The position numbers and the translations under genes were made by a program. This document shows, piece after piece, positions 51,238-59,600 of a DNA stretch of 64,000 bases. Origin of the DNA: Archangium lansingense (GTDB lineage: Bacteria > Myxococcota > Myxococcia > Myxococcales > Myxococcaceae); contig NZ_JAPNKA010000001.1 in assembly GCF_026626635.1 (NCBI RefSeq), forward strand, positions 5,394,001-5,458,000. Direction: 5' to 3'. A model generated the notes under the pieces. The model was not told where the DNA came from, did no database searches, and was given only the letters and a program-made list of their open reading frames with translations. Each line of letters begins with the position of its first letter. Position 1 is the first letter of the stretch.

Positions 51238-53466
51238 TCACTCCACCCGGCCGCTGTTGCGCATCTGGGCGCGCACCAGCTCCGCGTAGATGCCGCCGCG
51301 AAGCAGCAACTCCTGGTGTTTGCCCGCCTCCACCAGGCGGCCCTCGTCCATGACCAGGATGAGGTCCGCGTCCACCACCGTGCTCAGCCGGTGGGCGATG
51401 ATGACGCGCGTGCTCTGGAGCGATGCCAGAGATTGCTGCACCCGGGCCTCGGTGATGGCATCCAGGGAGCTGGTAGCCTCGTCCAGCAGCAGCACCGCCG
51501 GCTTCTGCATCAGCGCCCGGGCCAGCGCCAGCCGCTGCCGCTGCCCTCCTGAGAGCGATGCACCACGGTCCACCAGTGGCGTGTCATAGCCCATGGGCAT
51601 GTTCATCACGTCGCCATGGAGCTGCGCGAGTCGAGAAGCCTCGATGACGGGCTCCAGCGGGGCTGTCGGGTCGGTGATGGCGATGTTGCCGCGCAGCGTG
51701 GAGCTGAAGAACGTCGGCTCCTGGGGGACTACTCCCATCTGGCCGCGCACCGAGTGCAGATCCAGCTCCGTCAGGTCCTCCCCATCGAAGAGCACGCGCC
51801 CGGAGGTGGGCAGGTACAGGCCGAGCAGCAGGTTGGCCAGCGTCGTCTTCCCGGCACCCGAGCGGCCGACGATTGCCACGGACTGGCCGGGCTCGATGCT
51901 CACCGACACATCCTGCACCACCAGTGGTGTCGTGGATGCGTAGCGGAAGGACACCCGGTCCAGCTCGATGCCGCCTTGCAGCTTCACCTGTCGGCCAGGC
52001 TTGGACGCGTCCCGCTCGGGCGGGGTGTCCAGCACGTCGTCGATGCGCTCGATGTAGCTGCGCAGGAGCTGGAGTTGGCTGCCCGTGGTCACCAGGTTGC
52101 CCAGTGGCACCAGCAGGGCCCCGGCCAGTGCGTTGAGCCCCATCATTGTTCCCAGCGACATGTTCCCCTTGAGCACCAGCAAGGCGCCGCAGATGAGCAG
52201 CACCAGCGGGGCCACCAGCCGCAGCGTACCGGTGAGCGCGTCCACCCACGCTGTCAGCCGGCCCCGTTTCAGCGACACGTTCAGCACGTTGACGAAGCTC
52301 TCCGAGAAGCGCTGCACCGCCTGGTGTTCCACGCCGAACGCCTTCAGCGTCTGGATGCCCGTGAGCATTTCGATCTGGTAGCTCTGGTTCTTCGCCTCCA
52401 CTTCCAGGTTCTCTGACATCAGCGCTCGCTGGCGCCGCGTGGACAGCAGGAGGATGAGGATCTGCAATGTGCCCAGTCCCAGGACAATGAACGCCATGAT
52501 CGGGCTGATCACGAACAGCAGCGCGAGGTAGATGACCACCAGGGCGCCATCGAGCAGAGCGGACAGCGTGCTGGAGGAGAGGATTTCGCGAACGGTGGCG
52601 TTGCTGTTGAGCCGCTGCATCAGATCGCCCGCAGCGCGCACCTGGAAGAAGGCGTAGGACAGGCCCACCATGTGCTCCAGGAAGCCCAGCGTCATGTTCG
52701 AGTCCATGCGCGTGCGCAGCTCGAGCAGCAGGTGGCTCCGGATGAGCGAGGTGAGGAGCTGGAAGCCCGCCAGCGAGATGAAGCCCAGGCCCACCACCAA
52801 CAGGAGCTGTCTGTCCCCTCGGGGCACCACCCGATCGATGATGAGCCCCGTCAGCGCGGGCACCGCCAGTGCGAAGAGCTGGAGGATGAGCGACACGACG
52901 ATGATGCGCTGCAGGACGTGCGACTGCTGGAGCACTTGCAGCGCGTACCTCGCGGCGGAGCGGGCACGAGGCTTCTTTCCAGTCTCGAAGTTCTCGCCCG
53001 GCTCCAGCAGCAGGGCCACGCCGGTAAAGGACTGGCGGAAGCGCTCCAGAGACACCTTGCGCCGGCCGTGCCCCGGGTCGAGCAGGTGCACACCGTCCCG
53101 ACCCAGCTTCTCGAAGACGACGAAGTGTGAGAACTGCCAGTGGAGGATGGTGCCGGTGGGCAGGTAGTGCAGCGCCTCGTCGTCCACGGAGACGCCCCGC
53201 CCGCGCAGCCCGAAGGTGCGCGCCGAGCGCAGGATGTCGAGCGCCGACACTCCATCGCGTGCTGCTCCCATCGCCTGGCGGACCTCCTCCAGACGCATGG
53301 GTTTACCGTGGTAGCCGAGCACCATGGCGAGGCAGGCGGCGCCGCACTCAATCTCCGACAACTGGCGCACCAGCGGGATGCGGCGCTCGCGGCCCTTCAC
53401 CTGGAGGTTGCGGAAGGCGGGGAACCGCTCGGTGAGCCCCGGATGCCGAACGGCGTCAGTCCTCAT
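51238..53466 (-). CDS. lanT: Peptidase-containing ABC exporter LanT
   Basis: The 742-residue bacteriocin-type exporter cuts double-glycine leaders and secretes the core. The N-terminal C39 peptidase has the catalytic Cys in QLSEIECGAACLAMVLGYHG, His in FSHFVVFEKLG and Asp in HLLDPGHG. Membrane segments span about residues 160-440. The ATPase has Walker A VGRSGAGKTTL, signature SLSGGQRQRLALARAL and Walker B VLLLDEATSSLD. It fits the GG sites of all four precursors. Its start overlaps the HlyD gene. Confidence 0.95.
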   Translation of the reverse strand: MRTDAVRHPGLTERFPAFRNLQVKGRERRIPLVRQLSEIECGAACLAMVLGYHGKPMRLEEVRQAMGAARDGVSALDILRSARTFGLRGRGVSVDDEALHYLPTGTILHWQFSHFVVFEKLGRDGVHLLDPGHGRRKVSLERFRQSFTGVALLLEPGENFETGKKPRARSAARYALQVLQQSHVLQRIIVVSLILQLFALAVPALTGLIIDRVVPRGDRQLLLVVGLGFISLAGFQLLTSLIRSHLLLELRTRMDSNMTLGFLEHMVGLSYAFFQVRAAGDLMQRLNSNATVREILSSSTLSALLDGALVVIYLALLFVISPIMAFIVLGLGTLQILILLLSTRRQRALMSENLEVEAKNQSYQIEMLTGIQTLKAFGVEHQAVQRFSESFVNVLNVSLKRGRLTAWVDALTGTLRLVAPLVLLICGALLVLKGNMSLGTMMGLNALAGALLVPLGNLVTTGSQLQLLRSYIERIDDVLDTPPERDASKPGRQVKLQGGIELDRVSFRYASTTPLVVQDVSVSIEPGQSVAIVGRSGAGKTTLANLLLGLYLPTSGRVLFDGEDLTELDLHSVRGQMGVVPQEPTFFSSTLRGNIAITDPTAPLEPVIEASRLAQLHGDVMNMPMGYDTPLVDRGASLSGGQRQRLALARALMQKPAVLLLDEATSSLDAITEARVQQSLASLQSTRVIIAHRLSTVVDADLILVMDEGRLVEAGKHQELLLRGGIYAELVRAQMRNSGRVE

Positions 53467-54403
53467 TTCCCAGTGCTCCCTTCAGGCCCGGAATCAGCGT
53501 GACGATGATGCGCTCCTTGTGAACTCGCGCGTCCGCCTGGGCCAGCATCCCGTCGTAGTAGTTGTAGGTCTTGCCCTTGATCTTGAACGTGGGGGCGTCG
53601 ATGCGCGCCCGGACCAGCACCATGGGGCCGTCGAGCTTCACCGCATCGCCCGTGTCCGTGCCGAGGTAGCGGCGCACCTCGGTGGGTCCGATGACCTGGT
53701 CTCCCACCGACTCGATGGTGAAGGTCTGGTACTCGTGGCTGAAGCCGTTGAGCTCCACGCGCAGCGGCTTGCCTGGCTCGAGCCTCGGTCGGTAGCCACC
53801 GGGCAGCAGCGCCACCAGCGTCACATGCACGTCGTCACCCACCACCGCTACCACGTTCTCGCCTGGGTTGACGTACTGGCCCTGGCGCACGCGCAGGTTG
53901 CCCACCACCCCAGCGTGCGGCGCTCGCAGCGTCCGAGCCTGCTGCCGGGCTTCCGCCAACTCGCGCTCGGCGCGCAGCGACGTGAGGGCCTGGCGTGCGG
54001 CTTCGTCTGATGGATCCTGCAGCACTCGGACGAGCTGCAGCTCGAACTCCCGTTGAATTCGCTCCAGCGAGGCCGTCTCGTCCTGCGACAGGAAGCTCAC
54101 CAGCGGCTGCCCGGCCTCCACCCGCTGTCCGGGCTTCACGTCCACCGAGGCGACGATCCCCGGCATCTGAGGAGTGAGATCGCTGCGGCCTTCGACCTTC
54201 ACCATGGCTGGGCCCGAGGCGTACTCGGGGATGGTGCCGAGCACTGAATAGAGTCCGGCGCAGACGACCAGGGCGATCAGCACCCAGTACGTCCACCGGG
54301 TCCACCGGGGGGAGATGCGGAGGAGATCTCCGTCTTCCTGCGCTCCCTCGTGATGGCGTAGGGCTTCCTCGCGGAAGATGCGGGTCCGTTGCGTGGCTTC
54401 CAT
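53456..54403 (-). CDS. HlyD-type membrane fusion protein
   Basis: A 315-residue adaptor with one N-terminal membrane helix (YWVLIALVVCAGLYSVLGTI), a biotinyl-lipoyl half-motif (GIVASVDVKPGQRVEAGQPL), a short coiled coil, the return half (LRAPHAGVVGNLRVRQGQYV) and a beta-barrel region. Start 54403 is chosen because the upstream extension lacks homology. It overlaps lanT by 11 bases and would link the exporter to the outer membrane. No TolC-type gene is in view. Confidence 0.88.
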   Translation of the reverse strand: MEATQRTRIFREEALRHHEGAQEDGDLLRISPRWTRWTYWVLIALVVCAGLYSVLGTIPEYASGPAMVKVEGRSDLTPQMPGIVASVDVKPGQRVEAGQPLVSFLSQDETASLERIQREFELQLVRVLQDPSDEAARQALTSLRAERELAEARQQARTLRAPHAGVVGNLRVRQGQYVNPGENVVAVVGDDVHVTLVALLPGGYRPRLEPGKPLRVELNGFSHEYQTFTIESVGDQVIGPTEVRRYLGTDTGDAVKLDGPMVLVRARIDAPTFKIKGKTYNYYDGMLAQADARVHKERIIVTLIPGLKGALGNED

Positions 54404-54405
54404 GG

Positions 54406-55371
54406 TTAGGGAGTCGCTCCCGTCGGCGCGGAGCCGCCCGTACCCCGACCGCCAAGCTGCTGGGTGGGCCCTGGACGAACGTGGACGACCATGCCCGTGG
54501 AGACCTCGGGCGGCGGTGGCTGGTTGAAGGTGGCGGTGGCGAAGACGAGCCGGGCCGCGGAGTCCACCTCTGGCGCCACGCTCTCCACCGTGCATCCGAG
54601 CGCGAGGCGGCGCTGGGCGGCGCTCACCTCCACGGGGGCGCCCGGCTCGAGCCGACGCGCCGCGTCCTCGGGCACGGCGAAGCGCACCTTCCAGCCGCCG
54701 GTGCCGAGCAGTTTGATCACGGATTGTCCCGCGGCCAGGCGAGCCCCGGGGCTGGTGAGCTTCGAGGCCACCACGCCATCGAAGGGGGCCACGAGCGTGG
54801 CGTCGTCGAGGTTCTGTCGCAGCTCGGTGGCCTCGGCCTGTCGCTGGAGCGTCTGGGCTCGGGCGGCCTGCAGGCGGGCGTTGGCGGTGCTCTCCTCGTA
54901 GCGCACCTTGTCCAACTCCTCCTGGGAATAGACGCCCAGCTGCAGGGAGCGCGGGGTGAAGTAGCGGGCCTTCTTCGTGCGAGCCTCCGAGAGGGCGAGG
55001 CGGGCGGCCTGTTCCTCGGCGCGCGAGCCCTGGAGGCTGGCCTCGGCCGCGGCCAGGTCCTGGCTCAGCGAGCGCGTGTCGAGCCGTGCGAGCACCTGGC
55101 CCTTGCGGACGGACTGTCCGACCTCGACCTCGAGCTTCTCCAGCCGCGAGTCGAAGCGGGTGCTCACGTTCACCGTCTCATGAGGAATGATGACGCCGAG
55201 GTAAGGATCCTCGGTCCCCGGACGGGAAGCGGCACCACCGTCCACCACCTGGGCGGGCGGCGGGCCGTTCCCGGTCGGGCCAGGGTTCGCGAAGGCGGGC
55301 GCCGTAACTCCCACGCTCCCCAGGCAAGCCAGTCCCCATCCCACTGCCGTTATCCGCACCCAACGACGCAT
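54406..55371 (-). CDS. RND/HlyD-type periplasmic adaptor
   Basis: A 321-residue exported adaptor with a signal peptide (VGWGLACLGSVGVTAPAFA). It has a lipoyl/coiled-coil/lipoyl order: RLEKLEVEVGQSVRKGQVLA, AAEASLQGSRAEEQAARLAL and FDGVVASKLTSPGARLAAG. It ends two bases before the HlyD-type gene. Two different adaptors for one exporter is unusual: one is membrane-anchored and one periplasmic, and they may build a longer conduit across the envelope. Confidence 0.85.
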   Translation of the reverse strand: MRRWVRITAVGWGLACLGSVGVTAPAFANPGPTGNGPPPAQVVDGGAASRPGTEDPYLGVIIPHETVNVSTRFDSRLEKLEVEVGQSVRKGQVLARLDTRSLSQDLAAAEASLQGSRAEEQAARLALSEARTKKARYFTPRSLQLGVYSQEELDKVRYEESTANARLQAARAQTLQRQAEATELRQNLDDATLVAPFDGVVASKLTSPGARLAAGQSVIKLLGTGGWKVRFAVPEDAARRLEPGAPVEVSAAQRRLALGCTVESVAPEVDSAARLVFATATFNQPPPPEVSTGMVVHVRPGPTQQLGGRGTGGSAPTGATP

Positions 55372-55498
55372 CCCGTGTCTCTCCCCGTGGCAGGTCCCAC
55401 ACGGGGAGATACGGCGCAGGGGTATTGTGACGATTTATGGCGGGACGGTGGGAGAACGAGGCCGCGGGCCTGCCTGCATGCTCAACGAGGATGCACTC

Positions 55499-56374
55499 CT
55501 AACCTGCCATGCAGTACCAGGGGTCCGAGGGCTTGGACTGGCCACAGATGAGCCCGGGCCCACAGGAGGCCGGAGTTTGGGGGTCACACGCCTGGCGGCA
55601 CTCGTAGCGCAGGCAGACGGTTCCCTCGGGACAGGGTTTCGTGAAGTCGCATCTCTGCCTGCATTCCGTTCTTGTCTCCCAAGGACGTTGCGGGGGGGAC
55701 ATGAGCCGGCATGCATGGTTCTCGGGGCAGGAGGTCACCCGGCAATCCGGCCCGAGCACTTGTGCGCAGACGGACGCGCCACTCTCGTCGGATGTGCACT
55801 GCTGGCCTTCAGGACATGAACGGCCTTCACAGGTGGGAAGGCAGGACGGTGGGCCGTCGCTTCCGTCGGAACAGAAGAAGCCGATAGGGCAACTCGATGG
55901 CTCATCCGGACGGCATGGACGGCCACACCAGCCCTCCTGGCAGAGAAGGCCTTGCGCGCAGCCGAGACGAAGGCTGCGCGCGAGGGGCTCACACATCTCA
56001 CCTTCCTTCCGTTCTCCAATGAGTGAGCACCGACGAACCATGGCCTTTCCGCTTCGGGTCTTATGGGACAGGCAAGAGAACCCATCCGGACAGTCCTTGT
56101 CCTCCATGCACCTGCTGTCCGTACATTCGGCCCGCAACTCGCTCTTGATGAACAAGCAGCCGAGTGATGGGTCGCAGTTCGCGTCCGCGTTGCAGAGCCG
56201 CCCGTAGGTGGGCAGGGACCTGAGTGCATCCACGGAGAGCCTGGGAAGGAGGCGTGCCTCCGTTTCCAGCCGTGTTGGTGTCTGTGGTGGCCGTTGCATG
56301 GCCACGAAGATCAGCCCCATCAATGGGATGGGGAGGAGGCACATCAGAATGAGCAGAAGCACGCGCCATCTCAT
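55499..56374 (-). CDS. Secreted or anchored Cys-rich protein
   Basis: The 291-residue product has an N-terminal hydrophobic segment (LLLILMCLLPIPLMGLIFVAM), then many Cys in regular short spacing (CNADANCDPSLGC, CMEDKDCPDGFSC, CPIGFFCSDGSDGPPSC, CPEGTVCLRYEC). These resemble the Dickkopf/EGF-like disulfide knots common in myxobacterial secreted proteins. It is probably an extracellular structural or binding protein. It follows a small lipoprotein gene on the same strand. Confidence 0.75.
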   Translation of the reverse strand: MRWRVLLLILMCLLPIPLMGLIFVAMQRPPQTPTRLETEARLLPRLSVDALRSLPTYGRLCNADANCDPSLGCLFIKSELRAECTDSRCMEDKDCPDGFSCLSHKTRSGKAMVRRCSLIGERKEGEMCEPLARSLRLGCAQGLLCQEGWCGRPCRPDEPSSCPIGFFCSDGSDGPPSCLPTCEGRSCPEGQQCTSDESGASVCAQVLGPDCRVTSCPENHACRLMSPPQRPWETRTECRQRCDFTKPCPEGTVCLRYECRQACDPQTPASCGPGLICGQSKPSDPWYCMAG

Positions 56375-56380
56375 GGGACG

Positions 56381-56686
56381 TCACTTCCGTGTGGGGCTCT
56401 TCTTGGGCTCTTCCACAGGGGGACACCCTGGTGGGCAGATGTCGAATCTACCGAAGTTCTCCCGGGTACAGCGTTCCTCCCACTCCTCTTCATTGAGTGT
56501 GCACGGAGGGTCTTCTTCCTGAAGCCCCCATACGCTCCGATGCAAGGGAACCTCAACGGCACTGGACCGGCCCCAGGTGGAGCCGCACCCCATCTGCAAC
56601 GCGAGAAGCATCGTCAACGTCAGGAGCCGCCTTGCGCTGGGTCCTCCAGCGCCGAGTAGGCCAGGATAGCAGTCAGCATGGACCAT
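56381..56686 (-). CDS. Small putative lipoprotein
   Basis: The end at 56381 is firm; the start is uncertain between ATG 56686 and later non-ATG codons. A hydrophobic stretch with lipobox-like MLLALQMGC is followed by about 65 residues rich in Glu, Pro and Cys (DPPCTLNEEEWEERC, FDICPPGCPP). It lies six bases upstream of the Cys-rich protein gene and is probably in the same operon. No family recognised. Confidence 0.5.
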   Translation of the reverse strand: MVHADCYPGLLGAGGPSARRLLTLTMLLALQMGCGSTWGRSSAVEVPLHRSVWGLQEEDPPCTLNEEEWEERCTRENFGRFDICPPGCPPVEEPKKSPTRK

Positions 56687-57019
56687 GCGTCAGGGTGAAT
56701 GTTGAACTGAGCGGCAGTGGCTGGAAGGTGACTTGTTGCGGTTCCTCCCTCGGTCCTTCTCGGCCCCTGAGATTGGTCCCCGCTCGGTCTCGGTTCGCGA
56801 GCCTGTACCTCCTCACTCCGATCGAGGTCTCGTGGGTCTGTCGCGGGAGTGCTACGGCGCTGTGGCGGAAAGCCACATGTGGCGATTCTCCCTGCCACAC
56901 GGACTGGTCAGACTGCTCGGGGATGCTTAGTCCTTCCGGGCATCTCGGTGGTCTGGTGCGGCGCGCGGGCGGCGGCACGGCTTCTGCTTTGGAAGAGAGG
57001 CCGGTCGCAAGGAAGAGGG
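56687..57019. other. Intergenic region, 333 bp
   Basis: Lies between the divergent small lipoprotein and receiver-like genes. A 12-base palindrome GCCACATGTGGC at 56872-56883 is the only clear element and may be an operator. No credible coding frame. Confidence 0.4.
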
Positions 57020-57517
57020 ATGGTCGTCATGGGAGTCACTGCGGTGGCACAGGAGAGGGCGTTGTCGAAGGCAGGCCGGGCCGCGTTCTGGGGCGAGTCC
57101 CGGCGGCGCCCGGTGGTGTTTCAGGGTCAGGTGCTGCTGCTCGAGAACCTGAAGGAGCGGCGCCAGTTCATGTGCGACATGCTCGCCCAGGAGCGCTTCG
57201 AGGTCGGCGTGGTCGAGGACGCGCGGGATGCCCTCCAGCTGCTCTCCGAGGACCTCTTCTCCGGGCAGACGCAGGTTCCGGAGCTGATCCTCTGCAACGC
57301 GCGGATGCTGGGAGACGCGGGCCTGGCGGCGCTCGAACGGTTGTGCGACAGCCACCCGGACGTGCCTGTCATCCTCTATAGCGCCTTCACCAGCCCCAGG
57401 CTGCGCGAGCGGATGGCGCGCATCCCCGGTGCCTGGATCCTGGATCCTTCCTCCGATCAGGAGGAGCTGCGGTCCGCCGTCGTGTCGCTGGCCGCCTCAC
57501 GCCAGATGGGTCTCTAA
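57020..57517 (+). CDS. Receiver-like protein lacking the phospho-acceptor Asp
   Basis: ATG 57020 follows GGAAGAGG. Residues 35-160 follow a receiver-domain pattern (QVLLLENLKERRQFMCDML, FEVGVVEDARDALQLLSED, PDVPVILYSAFTSPRLRERM). The position of the phosphorylated Asp reads ELILCNARML, with Asn instead of Asp, and the acidic pair after beta-1 reads EN. It is probably a phosphorylation-independent pseudo-receiver. Its 3' end overlaps the convergent vWA gene by 4 bases. Confidence 0.65.
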   Translation: MVVMGVTAVAQERALSKAGRAAFWGESRRRPVVFQGQVLLLENLKERRQFMCDMLAQERFEVGVVEDARDALQLLSEDLFSGQTQVPELILCNARMLGDAGLAALERLCDSHPDVPVILYSAFTSPRLRERMARIPGAWILDPSSDQEELRSAVVSLAASRQMGL

Positions 57518-59571
57518 GGCAGGGGCGTGAGCGTGTAGGCCTCCGCGAGCCCGTCATCGAAGAGGGCGGGCAGGCGGAGGGCCCAGGTGGCCTCTCGCAC
57601 GCACGTGGCCTGGGCCTCGGAAGCTGCGCCTGTCACTTCCACTTCGACAATCTCATCTCCGGTGGTCTCCACGCGCACCTGGAGGGAGGGCTTGCTCCCA
57701 TTCCCCAGGCAGGCGGTGAGGGCTGGTTGGAGCAGCCGTGTCAGCTCCTCGGCGAACTCCGGAGACGCTTTCCGTATCGACCAGGGCCTGATGTCGCAGA
57801 GCGAACCGCTGACCACGCCCATGGCAATGCCCTCTCCCTCTCCCTTCCTCCGCGCCGGGAGCGCCCGCGTCCGGGCGGACGAGGGCCCAGCGCCCGTGGG
57901 AATCGCCAGGAACGAGCGGGCGGGGGAGAGCCAGTCTCCGTGCTTCGCGAGCAACTCGACCACCTCCGGGGCTGGAGGCCTGTCCTCCTCGCTCCAGTTC
58001 CTGAATCGGGTGGCGCTCCAGCCCTCGGCATTGCGGCCGAGATCATTGGAGATCGTGGGATCGAGCTCCACCGGGAGGGTGGTGAAAGTACATCCCCAAC
58101 TCCGCCCTCGCAGCACGAGCCCGGCTGAGGCCGTCTGAGGGTTCGACAGCCAGAGTTGGACTCCTTGTCCCTCCTCGAGGCTCTTCCACTCCTTCAGCCA
58201 GGTGCCCCGCTCGTTCTCGAGGTGGACCTTTTGCCAGGCCATGGGCCGCACGAGCGCCTCCATGGAGAGCTCGAGGGGACTCAGTTGCAGGCCGCAAGAC
58301 TTCTGGACGAGGGGCTCGTTGAGCCTCGAGTGCTTGGGCGCACTGTCGACGCGGCCGTGGAGCAACTGGAGGTGCACGGCGGCATCGGGAGCCGAGGTGA
58401 CGGGGGAGGGGGGGAGTGGATCAAAGGCGCGGCGAAGCAGTCCGTCCGTGAGCACGATGATGCGCGCGGGTCCGCTGCCCTCCTGGAGCACCTGTTGTGC
58501 GAGCTTCAGTCCCTCGTCCAGGTGCGAGCCATTGCCCGGTGCGAGCCGTGCAGCGGGAAGGGCGGCAACTGCCGTCTCCCATTCTGAAGCGGGGATGAGG
58601 CGTCCAAAGAGGCGCTCGGCGGAGCGGCGGAACACCACCACCTCGGCCGTCGCGTCAGGCAGGTGCTGGAGGTACTCCCGGGCGAGAGCAATCTGATGCG
58701 TCATGAGCTCCTCGCCCATGCTGTGGGACGCATCCATCACGAAGACGACCCGGGCCCGTGTGGGGGCCTCGCTGAGGCGTCCGACCCGGAGCTGGAGGAA
58801 GCCCACCGTGCCCGTGCCCCCAGGGGCGAAGCCAGCGCGCGCGTCGATGCCATGGAAGGGCTTCGCGGGCCAGGAGGCCTCGAGCGCGTCCCGGGAGAGC
58901 TGGTTGCGCGCCTCCCGGATGTGGACCTCCGCGCCGGGGTAGGGCGGGGCCACGGTGAGCACGGGCCGTGGATCCGTTCCGCCGCAGGGCTTGAAGGGCT
59001 GGGACTCCCGTTCAGTCAGAGGGTAGGAGAAGAAGCTGTGTCCCCGGGTGTAGCCAAGGCGGATCCGGAGGTCATAACGCACTGTCACCGAGGCGCCAGG
59101 TGGCAGGTTCCAGAGATGCAGGTCCGCCCCATCTCCAGCGGCCGAGAGCCTCGCGCTCGTGCGGGGCGCGGCGGTGCCCTTGCGCCTCAGGACGGCGTAG
59201 CGACGTCCTGCTTCGGAGGCCGCGAGCAGGGTTCCCTCTGTCCAACTGCCCTGGGACTCGAGGGCGAAGCCGTGCACCGTGGCATCCAGGGGGAGCTCGA
59301 GCCAGTCATACAGCTCGGTGTAGCGCTGGCTGGCGTTGTGGAAGGTCCGGTGCACGGTGAGGTGTGCCAGATCTCCTTCGATCCGGGCCTCCACGCGGTG
59401 CTCCAGCTCCTTGCCACGGTCATCCTCCCGGCAAGGGTGAAACGATTCCTCGTACGAGAGGTCGTCATCATCCGTATTCGTCGTGCAGCAGGACTCTGGC
59501 TGCGCCAGGACGGGGACCGGACTCGAGACGAGGAGGATGCTGGCCAGCAGCCACCGAGCGAAGTGACTCAT
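57514..59571 (-). CDS. Secreted VIT/von Willebrand A-domain protein, copy A
   Basis: The 685-residue product has a signal peptide (LLASILLVSSPVPVLAQ) and a VIT-like domain at about residues 50-190 (LTVHRTFHNASQRYTELYDWLELP, GFALESQGSWTEG). A vWA domain with the MIDAS motif VVFVMDASHSMGEE lies near residue 280. A C-terminal TonB-like/AgmX-type segment with paired Cys follows (VEVEVTGAASEAQATCVREATWALRLP). VIT-vWA proteins bind partners through the metal site. It lies next to a close paralogue; the two look like a tandem duplication. Confidence 0.82.
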   Translation of the reverse strand: MSHFARWLLASILLVSSPVPVLAQPESCCTTNTDDDDLSYEESFHPCREDDRGKELEHRVEARIEGDLAHLTVHRTFHNASQRYTELYDWLELPLDATVHGFALESQGSWTEGTLLAASEAGRRYAVLRRKGTAAPRTSARLSAAGDGADLHLWNLPPGASVTVRYDLRIRLGYTRGHSFFSYPLTERESQPFKPCGGTDPRPVLTVAPPYPGAEVHIREARNQLSRDALEASWPAKPFHGIDARAGFAPGGTGTVGFLQLRVGRLSEAPTRARVVFVMDASHSMGEELMTHQIALAREYLQHLPDATAEVVVFRRSAERLFGRLIPASEWETAVAALPAARLAPGNGSHLDEGLKLAQQVLQEGSGPARIIVLTDGLLRRAFDPLPPSPVTSAPDAAVHLQLLHGRVDSAPKHSRLNEPLVQKSCGLQLSPLELSMEALVRPMAWQKVHLENERGTWLKEWKSLEEGQGVQLWLSNPQTASAGLVLRGRSWGCTFTTLPVELDPTISNDLGRNAEGWSATRFRNWSEEDRPPAPEVVELLAKHGDWLSPARSFLAIPTGAGPSSARTRALPARRKGEGEGIAMGVVSGSLCDIRPWSIRKASPEFAEELTRLLQPALTACLGNGSKPSLQVRVETTGDEIVEVEVTGAASEAQATCVREATWALRLPALFDDGLAEAYTLTPLP

Positions 59572-59600
59572 GCGGCCATCATATCCGCGTCAACGGTGGC

